From QHVT01 sp036387915 (GTDB taxonomy: Bacteria > Acidobacteriota > Thermoanaerobaculia > Gp7-AA8), in contig DASVSV010000475.1 in the NCBI GenBank assembly GCA_036387915.1, forward strand, positions 1-7,430: DNA of 7,430 nt. The letters are read 5' to 3'. Below, one piece after another: positions 1-7,353 of the stretch. The notes under the pieces are model-generated. The model made no database searches. It saw nothing but the letters and a program-made list of their open reading frames with translations, and was not told the origin of the DNA. Every line of letters begins with the position of its first letter. Position 1 is the first letter of the stretch. Both the position numbers and the translations under genes were made by a program.

Positions 1-66
1 GCTAAGGCCGCCGCACTCCATAACGCTCCGCGGAACGATCTTCTCCGGCCTACGCGAACGTTCCAT
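1..66 (-). other. Downstream flank with a possible truncated reading frame start
   Basis: This short stretch lies after the kinase stop codon. On the minus strand an ATG at 66-64 directly follows the TAG of the kinase and opens 22 codons to the window edge without a stop. A second in-frame ATG follows at codon 16, beginning MECGGL. No Shine-Dalgarno sequence is visible other than kinase coding sequence. Read on the plus strand, positions 1-33 encode AKAAALHNAPR. From memory, short peptides of the AAALQ/MECGGL type come from a dispersed intergenic repeat in acidobacterial genomes, so this may be repeat DNA and not a gene. A weak inverted repeat (GGAACG at 32-37 and CGTTCC at 59-64) has no T-tract, so it is not a convincing terminator. 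Which reading is right cannot be settled from 66 bases. Confidence 0.25.
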
Positions 67-1356
67 CTAGGGCAAACGTAACGTTGCCACCGCACCGTCG
101 GCATCGGTGCGGTTCGCGAGGGTGAGGGAGCCGCCGTGCGCCTCCGCGATCTGGCGCGAGAGGAACAAGCCCACGCCGGTGCCGTTCGGTTTCGTGGTGA
201 AGAACGGCACGAACAGGTTGGCGGTGCCGCTGACGCCGAGGCCGTCGTCTTCGACGCGGAGGGTGAAGCCGTCGCCGTTTGCGCTCCAGCGCACGGCCAC
301 GCGCTCGCGCGCAGCGTCCGCGGCGTTCTTGATCAGGTTGATGAGCAACTGCTCGAGCTGATCTTCGTCGGCGTGGATCGTGGCCGGCGGCCCCGCGACC
401 TCGACGCGCACGCGCGTGTCGAGCGCCGCCACACGCTGCACGAGCGCATCGACGCGCACGTTGCGCTTGCGAGGCTCGGGCAGGCGCGCGAGCTGCGCGT
501 AGGCGCGTGTGAACCGCGTCAGCGCCTCGGTGCGGCTGCCGATGACGCGCATGCCGCTGGTGAGGTCGTCGCGCCAGTCGTCGGGCAGCACCTCGCGCGC
601 GACGAGCTGTTCGAGCGACGTCGCGATCGACTTGATCGGCGCCAGCGAGTTGTTGAGCTCATGGCCGAGGACGCGGACGATGCGGCGCCAGGCATCGGCT
701 TCTTCTTCGCGCAGCGCGCGCGTGATGTCGGCGAGCACGAGCAGACGATGCGGAACGCCGCGCTCGCGGAAGGACGAGCGCCGCACGTCCCACCGTCCCG
801 CGGCGCCGGAAAACGTGCGATCGATGGTCGGCGGTGCGTCCTCGGCGAGCAGGTCGTGCAGTCCGAGTTTCGAAGCCGTTTCGCCGAGGAGGCGTTCGCT
901 GGGTGTGGCGAGCAGACGCTCGCCGGCGCGATTCACGAGCCGCAGCCGATCCTCGGCGTCGAACGCGAAAATCGCGGCGTCGATCTGCGCCAGTACCGCG
1001 CGCAGCAGCGCCGCGGCCTCGACCGCTTCGAGCTTGCGCGACTCCATCAGATCGGCGAGCGCGTTCACCTCGATCATCACCTCGCCGAACGCGCCCGCTC
1101 GTGTCGCATGCCGCGCGCGCAGCGAGTAGTCCTCCTCGCGCAACGCGGTGATGATGTTCGACAGCGTGCGCAGCGGATACACGAGCTGCTCGTGCAGCAC
1201 ATACCCGGCGATGAACGTGGAGATGGCGACGAAGAAGATCACCGTCCAGCGCACCTTCGCCGAGAAATCGCCCAGCCAGACCAGCAGTAGCGCGGCGACG
1301 ACCACGGGCAGCAGCGCGGTGAGCGCGGTCAGGACGATGCGTTTCTCGTAGTGCAC
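67..1356 (-). CDS. Membrane sensor histidine kinase, NtrY/NtrB-like, with PAS domain and almost no periplasmic loop
   Basis: The 429-residue protein would autophosphorylate on histidine and pass phosphate to the response regulator encoded just upstream. In order it has two hydrophobic helices (about 6-28 and 35-56) joined by a loop of only some 6-8 residues, a HAMP-like linker (about 57-106), a PAS domain (about 115-215), and a dimerisation/H-box segment with GHELNN and the phosphoacceptor His232. The catalytic ATPase domain follows, with the N-box around Asn340-Asn344, DDGLG at 370-374, the F-box FVPFFTTK at 382-389 and GTGVGL at 392-397. Glu233 and Asn236 after the histidine match the E-x-x-N phosphatase motif of the family, so both kinase and phosphatase activity are likely. 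The start is GTG at 1356: the frame is blocked upstream by a TGA at 1374-1372, and the first transmembrane helix begins a few residues later. No good ribosome-binding site is present. The sequence before the GTG is one arm of a long inverted repeat. The signal sensed is unknown; the short loop suggests an intramembrane or transporter-derived signal. Confidence 0.95.
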   Translation of the reverse strand: MHYEKRIVLTALTALLPVVVAALLLVWLGDFSAKVRWTVIFFVAISTFIAGYVLHEQLVYPLRTLSNIITALREEDYSLRARHATRAGAFGEVMIEVNALADLMESRKLEAVEAAALLRAVLAQIDAAIFAFDAEDRLRLVNRAGERLLATPSERLLGETASKLGLHDLLAEDAPPTIDRTFSGAAGRWDVRRSSFRERGVPHRLLVLADITRALREEEADAWRRIVRVLGHELNNSLAPIKSIATSLEQLVAREVLPDDWRDDLTSGMRVIGSRTEALTRFTRAYAQLARLPEPRKRNVRVDALVQRVAALDTRVRVEVAGPPATIHADEDQLEQLLINLIKNAADAARERVAVRWSANGDGFTLRVEDDGLGVSGTANLFVPFFTTKPNGTGVGLFLSRQIAEAHGGSLTLANRTDADGAVATLRLP

Positions 1357-1359
1357 GGC

Positions 1360-1394
1360 AGTCTCACAGTCTCATAGTCTCAGAGTCTCATAGG
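1360..1394 (+). repeat. Tandem octamer array, left arm (AGTCTCAN x4)
   Basis: Four consecutive 8-bp units differ only in the last base (C, T, G, T): 1360-1367, 1368-1375, 1376-1383 and 1384-1391, followed by AGG. The units belong to the same family as those at 1409-1450 and 7354-7430. The array is noncoding and lies in the short spacer between the response regulator and kinase genes. Confidence 0.9.
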
Positions 1395-1408
1395 AGCAAC
1401 GCCGCATC

Positions 1409-1450
1409 TGTGAGCCTATGAGCCTATGAGACTGTGAGACTGTGAGACTG
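1409..1450 (-). repeat. Tandem octamer array, right arm (five AGKCTCAY-type units)
   Basis: On the plus strand, five consecutive octamers TGTGAGCC, TATGAGCC, TATGAGAC, TGTGAGAC and TGTGAGAC span 1409-1448, followed by TG. Reverse-complemented, they are of the form (G)TCTCAYA / GGCTCAYA, the same family as the left arm and the array at the right end of the window. The variation is confined to two of the eight positions, as in the other arrays. Confidence 0.9.
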
Positions 1451-1452
1451 CC

Positions 1453-2793
1453 TCACAACCCATACCTCTGCATCCGCCGGTAAAGCGCCCCGCGCGACAA
1501 CCCCAGCGCCTCGGCGGCCTTGCTGACGTTGCTGTCGTGGCGGACGAGCGCCTTGCGGATCAGCAGCGCCTCGACGTCCTCGATGCTCATGTCGTCGATG
1601 CGTTGCTCGGAGGGTGGTTGCAGGCCCAGGTCGGCGCGGGCGATGGTGGAGCCGGTGGACATCAGCACCGCGCGCTCGACGACGTGATCGAGCTCGCGCA
1701 CGTTGCCGGGCCAGGCGTGATCGAGCAGGGCCTTGATCGCGGCGGGGTCGAACGACGTCGCGTTCTTGCGGTAGCGGTGCGCGTGGTGGGTGAGGAAGTG
1801 CGCGGCCAGCCGGGGGATGTCCTCGCGGCGGTCGCGCAGCGGCGGCAGTCGCAGCTCGACGGTGTTCAGACGAAAGAGCAGGTCCTGGCGGAAGCGTCCC
1901 GCCGACACTTCCTCTTCCAGCGCGGCATTGGTCGCGGAGAGCAAGCGCACGTCGACGCGGCGCGTCTGCGACGACCCGACGCGCTCGAACTCGCCCGTCT
2001 CGACGACGCGCAGCAGCTTGGCCTGCTGCGCCGGCGGCACGTTGGCGATCTCGTCGAGGAACAGCGTCCCGCCGTCGGCCAGCTCGAAGCGGCCGACGCG
2101 ATCCGCGCGCGCGTCGGTGAACGCGCCTTTCACGTGTCCGAACAGCTCCGACTCGAAGATCGTCTCCGACAGTCCGCCCGCGTTCACGGTGACGAGCGGC
2201 TTTGCCGCTCGGCGCGAGGCGGCGTGCAGCGCACGGGCGACCAGTCCTTTGCCCGTGCCGTTCTCGCCGCGAATGAGCACGTTCGCATCGGACGGGCCGA
2301 CGCGCTCGATGACGTCCAGCACGGGACGCATGACCGGCGACGACGCAATCAGCTCCACGCCGCGAACGGCGGGCGTCATCGCGCTTTCGAGGCGCTCGCT
2401 CTTGCGCAATGCGCGTCCGAGCTCGATCTGATTGCGGACGACGGAGAGCACGCGGGCGTTGTCCCACGGCTTCTGGATGAAATCGCGCCCGCCCTTCTGC
2501 ATCGCCTCGACCACGAGCTCGATCGACGCCCAGGCCGTCATCACCACGATCGGCAGCGTGCGGTCGAACGCGTGCAGTTGCTCGAGCAGCTCCAGTCCTT
2601 CGCTGCCCGAGGTCGTGTCGCGCGTGTAATTGAGGTCGATGAGGACGAGGTCGAACTGCCGCGCGCCGACGGCGCGGATGACCGCGCCGGGGGAGGTGGC
2701 GGTCTCGAGCTCGAAGCCCTCCGGCTTCAACAGCAGCCGGAGGGCTTCGATGACGTCGGGCTGGTCGTCGGCGATGAGGATGCGCGATTTCAC
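1453..2793 (-). CDS. Sigma-54-dependent response regulator, NtrC family (receiver, AAA+, Fis-type HTH)
   Basis: The 446-residue protein is a full-length NtrC-type activator. The receiver (about 1-125) has the acidic pair Asp9/Asp10, phosphoacceptor Asp53, Thr86 and Lys108. A central AAA+ domain (about 143-385) drives ATP-dependent opening of sigma-54 RNA polymerase complexes. It has Walker A GENGTGKG at 176-183, Walker B GGTLFLDE at 241-248, and probable arginine-finger region FRQDLLFRLN at 301-310. The sigma-54-contacting loop reads GAFTDA (223-228) where the textbook motif is GAFTGA. The C-terminal DNA-binding helix-turn-helix lies at about 420-442. The receiver carries a few extra residues after Asp53 (NYTRDTTSG), a feature I associate from memory with a subfamily linked to these transporters. 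The start is GTG at 2793, six bases after the permease stop, with no clear Shine-Dalgarno sequence, so translation probably depends on ribosomes arriving from the permease. It is the likely partner of the kinase encoded next and may control this operon itself. Confidence 0.97.
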   Translation of the reverse strand: MKSRILIADDQPDVIEALRLLLKPEGFELETATSPGAVIRAVGARQFDLVLIDLNYTRDTTSGSEGLELLEQLHAFDRTLPIVVMTAWASIELVVEAMQKGGRDFIQKPWDNARVLSVVRNQIELGRALRKSERLESAMTPAVRGVELIASSPVMRPVLDVIERVGPSDANVLIRGENGTGKGLVARALHAASRRAAKPLVTVNAGGLSETIFESELFGHVKGAFTDARADRVGRFELADGGTLFLDEIANVPPAQQAKLLRVVETGEFERVGSSQTRRVDVRLLSATNAALEEEVSAGRFRQDLLFRLNTVELRLPPLRDRREDIPRLAAHFLTHHAHRYRKNATSFDPAAIKALLDHAWPGNVRELDHVVERAVLMSTGSTIARADLGLQPPSEQRIDDMSIEDVEALLIRKALVRHDSNVSKAAEALGLSRGALYRRMQRYGL

Positions 2794-2799
2794 GGCGCG

Positions 2800-5219
2800 C
2801 TAGTCGTACCTGATTGCCACGAGCGGATCAACTTTCGCCGCGCGGCGCGCCGGCAGATAGCTGGCCAGGAGCGCCGTGCCGGCGATCACGAACACGATCG
2901 CCGCGTACGTCCACGGATCTGCCGGTTTCACGCCGTACAGCAGCGAGCCGAGGGCGCGCGAGGACAGCAGCGCGCCGGCGACGCCGATCGCGGCACCGAT
3001 CAGCACCAGCCGCGCCGCGTGGCCGACGATGAGGCGGAAGACGTCGCGCGCTTCCGCGCCGAGGGCCATGCGGATACCGATCTCGGTGGTGCGTTGCGTG
3101 ACCGCGTAATTCATCACGCTGAAGATGCCTACGGCCGCGAGCACCAGCGCCACGATGGCCAGCACCGCCAGCAGGATCAGGTTGAAGCGCCGCGTGGCCA
3201 GCGACTCGATGCGCGTGCCGGCCAGCGTGGCGACGCCGACGATCGGCTGCTGCCGGTCGAGACGCCGCACCACGGCGCGCAGCGACGGGCCCATCGACTC
3301 GGCTTGCGGCCCGCGCACGACGATCGACGCGAACCTCCCCGGACGCTGCTTCCGCGCCATGAACATCGTCCCCCCGGCCTCCTCGGTCAGGCTGCGCCAC
3401 CGCACATCGCCGACCACGCCGACGATCTCCACGATGTCTTCCGGCTGCCCGGGGCCGTTCAACTGCAGCTTCTGGCCGATCGGTTCCTGGTTCGGGAAGA
3501 GCTCGCGCACGAAGGCCTGATTCACGACCGCGACGTTCGGCGCGTCATCGGTATCGCGCTCGCTGATGTCGCGGCCGCGCAGCAGCGGGATGCGCATGGT
3601 CTTGAAGAAATTCGGGGTGATGGCGACCGAGCGGGCGCTGGGCTGCGTGCCGGGCCGGTACGGCGGACGCCCCACGATGCTGAACGACCAGACCGACTCA
3701 TTCGGAGTGAGCGGCAGGCGGTCCGCGGCGGCGACGCTTTCGACGCCGGGCAGGGCCCGGATCGCCTCCATCAGCCGCTCGTTGAACGCCATCGCCTTCA
3801 CCTCGTCGGGATAGGCGAGCGCGCGCGGCGAGATGTCGAGGGCGATGGCGTTGCGATAGTCGTAGCCGGGATCGATGCCGGTCACATGGACGAAGCTGCG
3901 CATCAGCAGGCCCGCACCGGCCAGCAGGATCAGCGACATGGCCACGGCCGAGACCACGAGGACGCTGCGCAGGCGATTGCGTTTCCCTTCCGTCGAGCCG
4001 CGTGTCCCTTCCTTCAAAGCCTCGGTCAGATTCGGCCGCGACGCGGAGATCGCCGGCGCCAGTCCGAAGGCGAGGCCGGTGGCCACGGAAAGGAGCAGGG
4101 TAAAGGCCAGCACTCGCCCGTCCAGCGAGACCGTCTCCAGGCGCGGAATGTCGGCCGGTGCGAACGCCAGCAGGGCGTCGATACCCCACGAGGCGAGCAG
4201 TAGTCCGACCACGCCGGCGGCGAGCGAGAGCACGAGGCTTTCGACGAGCAGCTGCATGGTGATGCGCCCCGGCGACGCGCCGAGTGCGGCCCGGACGGAG
4301 ATCTCCTTGTGCCGGGCGGTGGCCCGGGCCAGGAGGAGATTGGCGACGTTCGCGCAGCCGATGAGCAGCACGACGGCCACCGCGCCGAACAGCATCAGCA
4401 GCGCCGGACGGATGTCGCGCACCACCGCTTCATGCATCGATTCGGCGCGGAACACGACGCCGGCGTTCTCGGTCGGAAATTGTGCGGTCAAGCGCTTCGA
4501 GATCGTCTGCAGCTCGGCGTTGACCTGGTCGGCGGTGACGCCCGGCTTCATCTTCCCGGCCACGCTGATCCAGATTGAGTCGCGCTGCGCGCGCGCGGGG
4601 CCGATGTCCTCGTGAAAGGGCCCGTAGAAGTCGCGATGGCTCTCATCTGCCGGGAAGCGGAAGTTCGGCGGCAGCACACCGACGACGGTCCGCAGCCTTC
4701 CCGCGCTCCCGAAGCGCACCGCGCGGCCGACGATGTTCGGGTCTCCATTGAACTTCCGCTGCCAGAGCTCGTGACTGATCATCATCACCAGCGGCCCTCC
4801 CTCGCGATCCTCGGCCGCGGTGAAGTTGCGGCCCAGCTGCGGGCGCACGCCCAGCATCGGCAGGAGGTTCTGCGTGGCGTCCAGACCATTCAGCAGCTCC
4901 GGCTCGTCGCCCTCCATCAGAAAGGCGCGGCTGCGCGTGAACGCGGCCACGTGCTCGAGTGACTTCGTCTGCGCGCGGAGGTCGGCGTAATTCGGATACG
5001 AGTAGACCGGGTACGTGCTGCCGTCGATGCTGCTGAAGGCGTCGAGGTTCAGCATCCGCTCCGGATTCGCAAAGGGGAGCGGGCGAAGCAGAATCGCGTT
5101 CACGACCGAGAAGATGGCCGTGTTCGAAGCCAATGCGATGGCCAGCGTCAGCACGGCCACCGCGGTGAAGCCGCGCTGTTTGACCAGCGTGCGGAAGCTG
5201 TAGCGGAGATCCGAGGCAA

Positions 5220-5223
<4 letters not shown>
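2800..5223 (-). CDS. ABC transporter permease, ADOP/MacB-FtsX type, duplicated
   Basis: The 807-residue protein fits the duplicated FtsX-type permease family (ADOP) abundant in Acidobacteriota. The N-terminus (DLRYSFRTLVKQRGFT, then a helix at about 21-46) is the classic opening. The first periplasmic MacB-like core domain covers about 50-270. Helices at about 271-298, 321-345 and 371-393 follow, with the FtsX signature RHKEISVRAALGA (304-316) between them. The second half repeats this plan: a helix at about 419-441, a periplasmic domain at about 445-678, and helices at about 681-705, 730-755 and 772-792, with the second signature RTTEIGIRMALGA (711-723). It ends in the usual PARRAAKVDPLVAIRYD. 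Eight membrane helices are predicted in all. The duplication means one polypeptide could form the full membrane part of a transporter. The ATG (5223-5221) overlaps the ATPase stop as ATGA, and a GAGG at 5234-5231 sits seven bases upstream, so coupled translation is expected. Substrate unknown. Most members of this family have no neighbouring ATPase gene; this one does. Confidence 0.96.
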
Positions 5224-5957
<734 letters not shown>

Positions 5958-5970
5958 TGGCTTCTCTCCC
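5958..5970 (-). promoter_or_regulatory. Strong ribosome-binding site of the ATPase gene
   Basis: On the minus strand GGGAGAG (5970-5964) sits six bases before the ATG of the ATPase and shares a base with the TAG stop of the adaptor. It is the clearest Shine-Dalgarno sequence in the window; the kinase, regulator and adaptor starts have none comparable. Confidence 0.7.
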
Positions 5971-7214
5971 TATTTGATCTCGATGGTTTCGTACTTGTCC
6001 CAGGCGGAGTCGTCGGAGACGATCACGCGGTCGCCGGGGGCGAGGCCGCTGCGGATTTCGATGGCGGCCGCGGAGGCGCGGCCGAACTCGACCTTCACCC
6101 GCGTGGCCTCGGAGCCGTTCACTTTGAAGACGCTGCCGCGCGAGTTCTCCTGCGCGCGCACCGGACGCGCGACGTGCACGACGTCGGCGAGGCGCTCCAG
6201 CTCGATCGTGCCGTCGACGCTCAGGTCGGGACGCGCGCCCGCGGGCAGCGCGCCGTCGATCGAAAGGTCGACCAGCACGGTGCCGTTGCTCGCGGCGGGG
6301 TCGATGCGAGCGACGCGTCCGGGGACGACGCCGTTGCGCGTGTCGATCTGCGCGACCTGTCCGACCACGAGGTCTTTGGCCTGCGTCTCCGCGACGCGGA
6401 TCTCCGCTTTCAGGCGATCGGGCTGCGCGACGCGCGCCAAGGTCGTACCGGCGTTGACGCGCTGACCGGCCTGCACCGCGACCTGCTGCAGCACGCCGTC
6501 GATGCCTGCGCGCACCTGCAGCGATTCGATGCGTCCGCGCTGCAGGTCGACCATCGACCGCCGCTGCTCGACCTCGGCCTGCAACGCCGCGAGGCGCGCA
6601 CGCTGGGAGTTGGAGAGGATGCCCAGTCGCTGCTCTTCGAATTTCACGCGCTGGTCGAGCGAGTTCGCGGCCGACTCGGAGAGCTGCCGCGTGATCGGCG
6701 CGGCCAGGCCCGCGTTCGCGAGCTCGGCGTCCGCTTTCGCGCGGAGCCGCGCCTGCTCGGCCTCAGCCTTCAGCCGCGCACTGGCCGCCTCACGGTCGAG
6801 ACGCTCGCTCTCGAGCTCCGCCTTCGCCGCCTGATACGCGGCTTCGGCGGCGCGCAGTTGCCACTCGGCGTCCCGAGACGACTGCTGCTGCTGCGGATCG
6901 CTCAGCTCGATGATGACGTCCATCGCGCGGACCTGCGTGCCCGGCTGCACCACGACCCGCTCCACGCGCGCCTCGGTCGCCGCGGCGATCCAGCGGATGT
7001 TCTCCGGCGTGAGCACGCCGCTGCCGCGCACGGCGCGGGTGAGCGGTCCGCGCTCGACGGTCTCGATGACGAGCGTGTTCGCCTCGACCGGCGGCGCCGC
7101 CGGCTCGAGCCTCGCGAACGCCACGCTGGCCACGATGACCGCAACCACGACCAGCGCCGCATACAGCGCGTTGCGCGGGATTCTTCGTTTTCCAGTGTCT
7201 CTGACGATGTCCAT
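5970..7214 (-). CDS. Membrane-anchored HlyD/MacA-type periplasmic adaptor protein
   Basis: This is the periplasmic adaptor (membrane fusion protein) of the transporter. From the preferred ATG at 7214 it has 414 residues; an in-frame GTG at 7226 would add four (MLSV). Residue numbers below count from that GTG. A basic N-terminus (KRR) precedes one membrane helix at about 19-39. A first half of the lipoyl/barrel-sandwich domain (about 75-110) leads into a long coiled-coil hairpin (about 112-237, rich in Ala, Glu, Gln and Arg). The second lipoyl half is at about 238-268 (GIDGVLQQVAVQAGQRVNAG), then a beta-barrel (about 272-345) and a membrane-proximal domain to the end (GLAPGDRVIVSD). By family it would bridge the permease's periplasmic domains to an outer-membrane channel. 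I prefer the ATG because related acidobacterial adaptors, as I recall them, begin MDI followed by a basic stretch. Neither start has a clear ribosome-binding site. No signal-peptidase or lipobox site is evident, so the N-terminal helix is probably an uncleaved anchor. Confidence 0.94.
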   Translation of the reverse strand: MDIVRDTGKRRIPRNALYAALVVVAVIVASVAFARLEPAAPPVEANTLVIETVERGPLTRAVRGSGVLTPENIRWIAAATEARVERVVVQPGTQVRAMDVIIELSDPQQQQSSRDAEWQLRAAEAAYQAAKAELESERLDREAASARLKAEAEQARLRAKADAELANAGLAAPITRQLSESAANSLDQRVKFEEQRLGILSNSQRARLAALQAEVEQRRSMVDLQRGRIESLQVRAGIDGVLQQVAVQAGQRVNAGTTLARVAQPDRLKAEIRVAETQAKDLVVGQVAQIDTRNGVVPGRVARIDPAASNGTVLVDLSIDGALPAGARPDLSVDGTIELERLADVVHVARPVRAQENSRGSVFKVNGSEATRVKVEFGRASAAAIEIRSGLAPGDRVIVSDDSAWDKYETIEIK

Positions 7215-7222
7215 GACGGACA
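7208..7222. promoter_or_regulatory. Inverted repeat TGTCC-N5-GGACA over the adaptor start
   Basis: A perfect five-base dyad, TGTCC at 7208-7212 and GGACA at 7218-7222, spans the probable ATG of the adaptor (7214-7212). A second dyad with the same half-sites occurs at 7330-7345. Two copies of one dyad next to an operon encoding its own DNA-binding regulator make a regulator site plausible, but part of this copy is coding sequence and may be chance. Confidence 0.35.
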
Positions 7223-7283
7223 GCACAAACGCAAAGACGCGGCCGGGGTTGCCTCGGGCGTAAGTCGTTGCGATTGCTGGATC

Positions 7284-7303
7284 AGCGCGCTTTCCGCGCT
7301 TTC
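7284..7303. repeat. Tandem 9-mer CGCGCTTTC overlapping a 6-bp hairpin
   Basis: CGCGCTTTC occurs twice back to back (7286-7294, 7295-7303). The same bases form an inverted repeat AGCGCG (7284-7289), five-base loop, CGCGCT (7295-7300). It lies about 75 bases upstream of the adaptor start. It could be a 5' leader hairpin or paired protein-binding half-sites; there is no U-tract for termination. Confidence 0.5.
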
Positions 7304-7329
7304 ACGGGTGTCCATCGGTGAGACGCGAG

Positions 7330-7345
7330 TGTCCGGATATGGACA
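7330..7345. promoter_or_regulatory. Candidate operator TGTCC-N6-GGACA
   Basis: A perfect dyad with TGTCC at 7330-7334 and GGACA at 7341-7345 lies about 115 bases upstream of the adaptor start, a distance typical of enhancer sites for NtrC-family activators. A half-site TGTCC also occurs at 7309-7313. From memory, the sigma-54 activator GlrR/QseF recognises TGTC-N10-GACA, so the half-sites resemble those of a related Fis-type helix-turn-helix, though the spacing here is shorter (N8). Binding by the regulator of this operon is inference. Confidence 0.45.
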
Positions 7346-7353
7346 GTTGGAGC

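Larger units (their letters stand above)
1357..1452 (-). repeat. Imperfect inverted repeat (38-bp stem, 20-nt loop) filling the regulator-kinase gap
   Basis: Positions 1357-1394 and 1415-1452 are inverted copies matching at 35 of 38 positions; the mismatched pairs are 1375/1434, 1383/1426 and 1386/1423. The loop is 1395-1414. Each arm is itself a tandem array of octamers AGKCTCAY, with four units in the left arm (1360-1391) and five in the right arm (1409-1448, in reverse complement). On the transcribed strand the stem begins immediately after the TGA of the response regulator (1455-1453) and ends immediately before the GTG of the kinase (1356-1354). No U-tract follows, so it does not look like a standard intrinsic terminator. 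It could fold in the mRNA and affect how much kinase is made relative to regulator, could stabilise mRNA ends, or could simply be a dispersed repeat inserted in the spacer. The structure is directly visible; any role is inference. Confidence 0.9.
7215..7353 (-). promoter_or_regulatory. Upstream regulatory region of the transporter operon
   Basis: These 139 noncoding bases precede the first gene and should hold the operon promoter. I see no convincing sigma-70 boxes. A weak sigma-54-like element has GG at 7245-7244 and GC at 7232-7231 on the minus strand with the required ten-base spacing and a TTGC -12 box, but its -24 box matches only GGC and it would put the start about five bases before the ATG. 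Other visible elements are the TGTCC-N6-GGACA dyad (7330-7345), a tandem 9-mer CGCGCTTTC (7286-7294 and 7295-7303), and a small hairpin with stems 7284-7289 and 7295-7300. Confidence 0.45.

Noticed and set aside
136..1290. A 384-codon open frame on the plus strand
   Set aside because: Antisense to the histidine kinase, whose H, N, G1, F and G2 boxes are all intact. The composition is that of a shadow frame.
1357..1452. The inverted repeat considered as a standard intrinsic terminator between regulator and kinase
   Set aside because: There is no U-tract after the stem in the transcribed direction, the stem is not especially GC-rich, and the kinase start codon follows immediately.
1357..1452. 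The inverted repeat considered as insertion-sequence ends or a miniature transposon
   Set aside because: The arms are tandem octamers with only a 20-base loop, the same octamers occur elsewhere as a simple direct array, and no target-site duplication or transposase is visible.
1424..2467. A 347-codon minus-strand frame overlapping the response regulator
   Set aside because: It is a frame-shifted reading of the regulator gene, dominated by Arg and Ala, and lacks any family signature.
1537..4203. An 888-codon open frame on the plus strand
   Set aside because: It lies antisense to the response regulator and permease, which have complete sets of recognised motifs. Its translation is rich in Arg, Ala, Asp and His with no domain pattern, as expected for an antisense shadow in GC-rich DNA.
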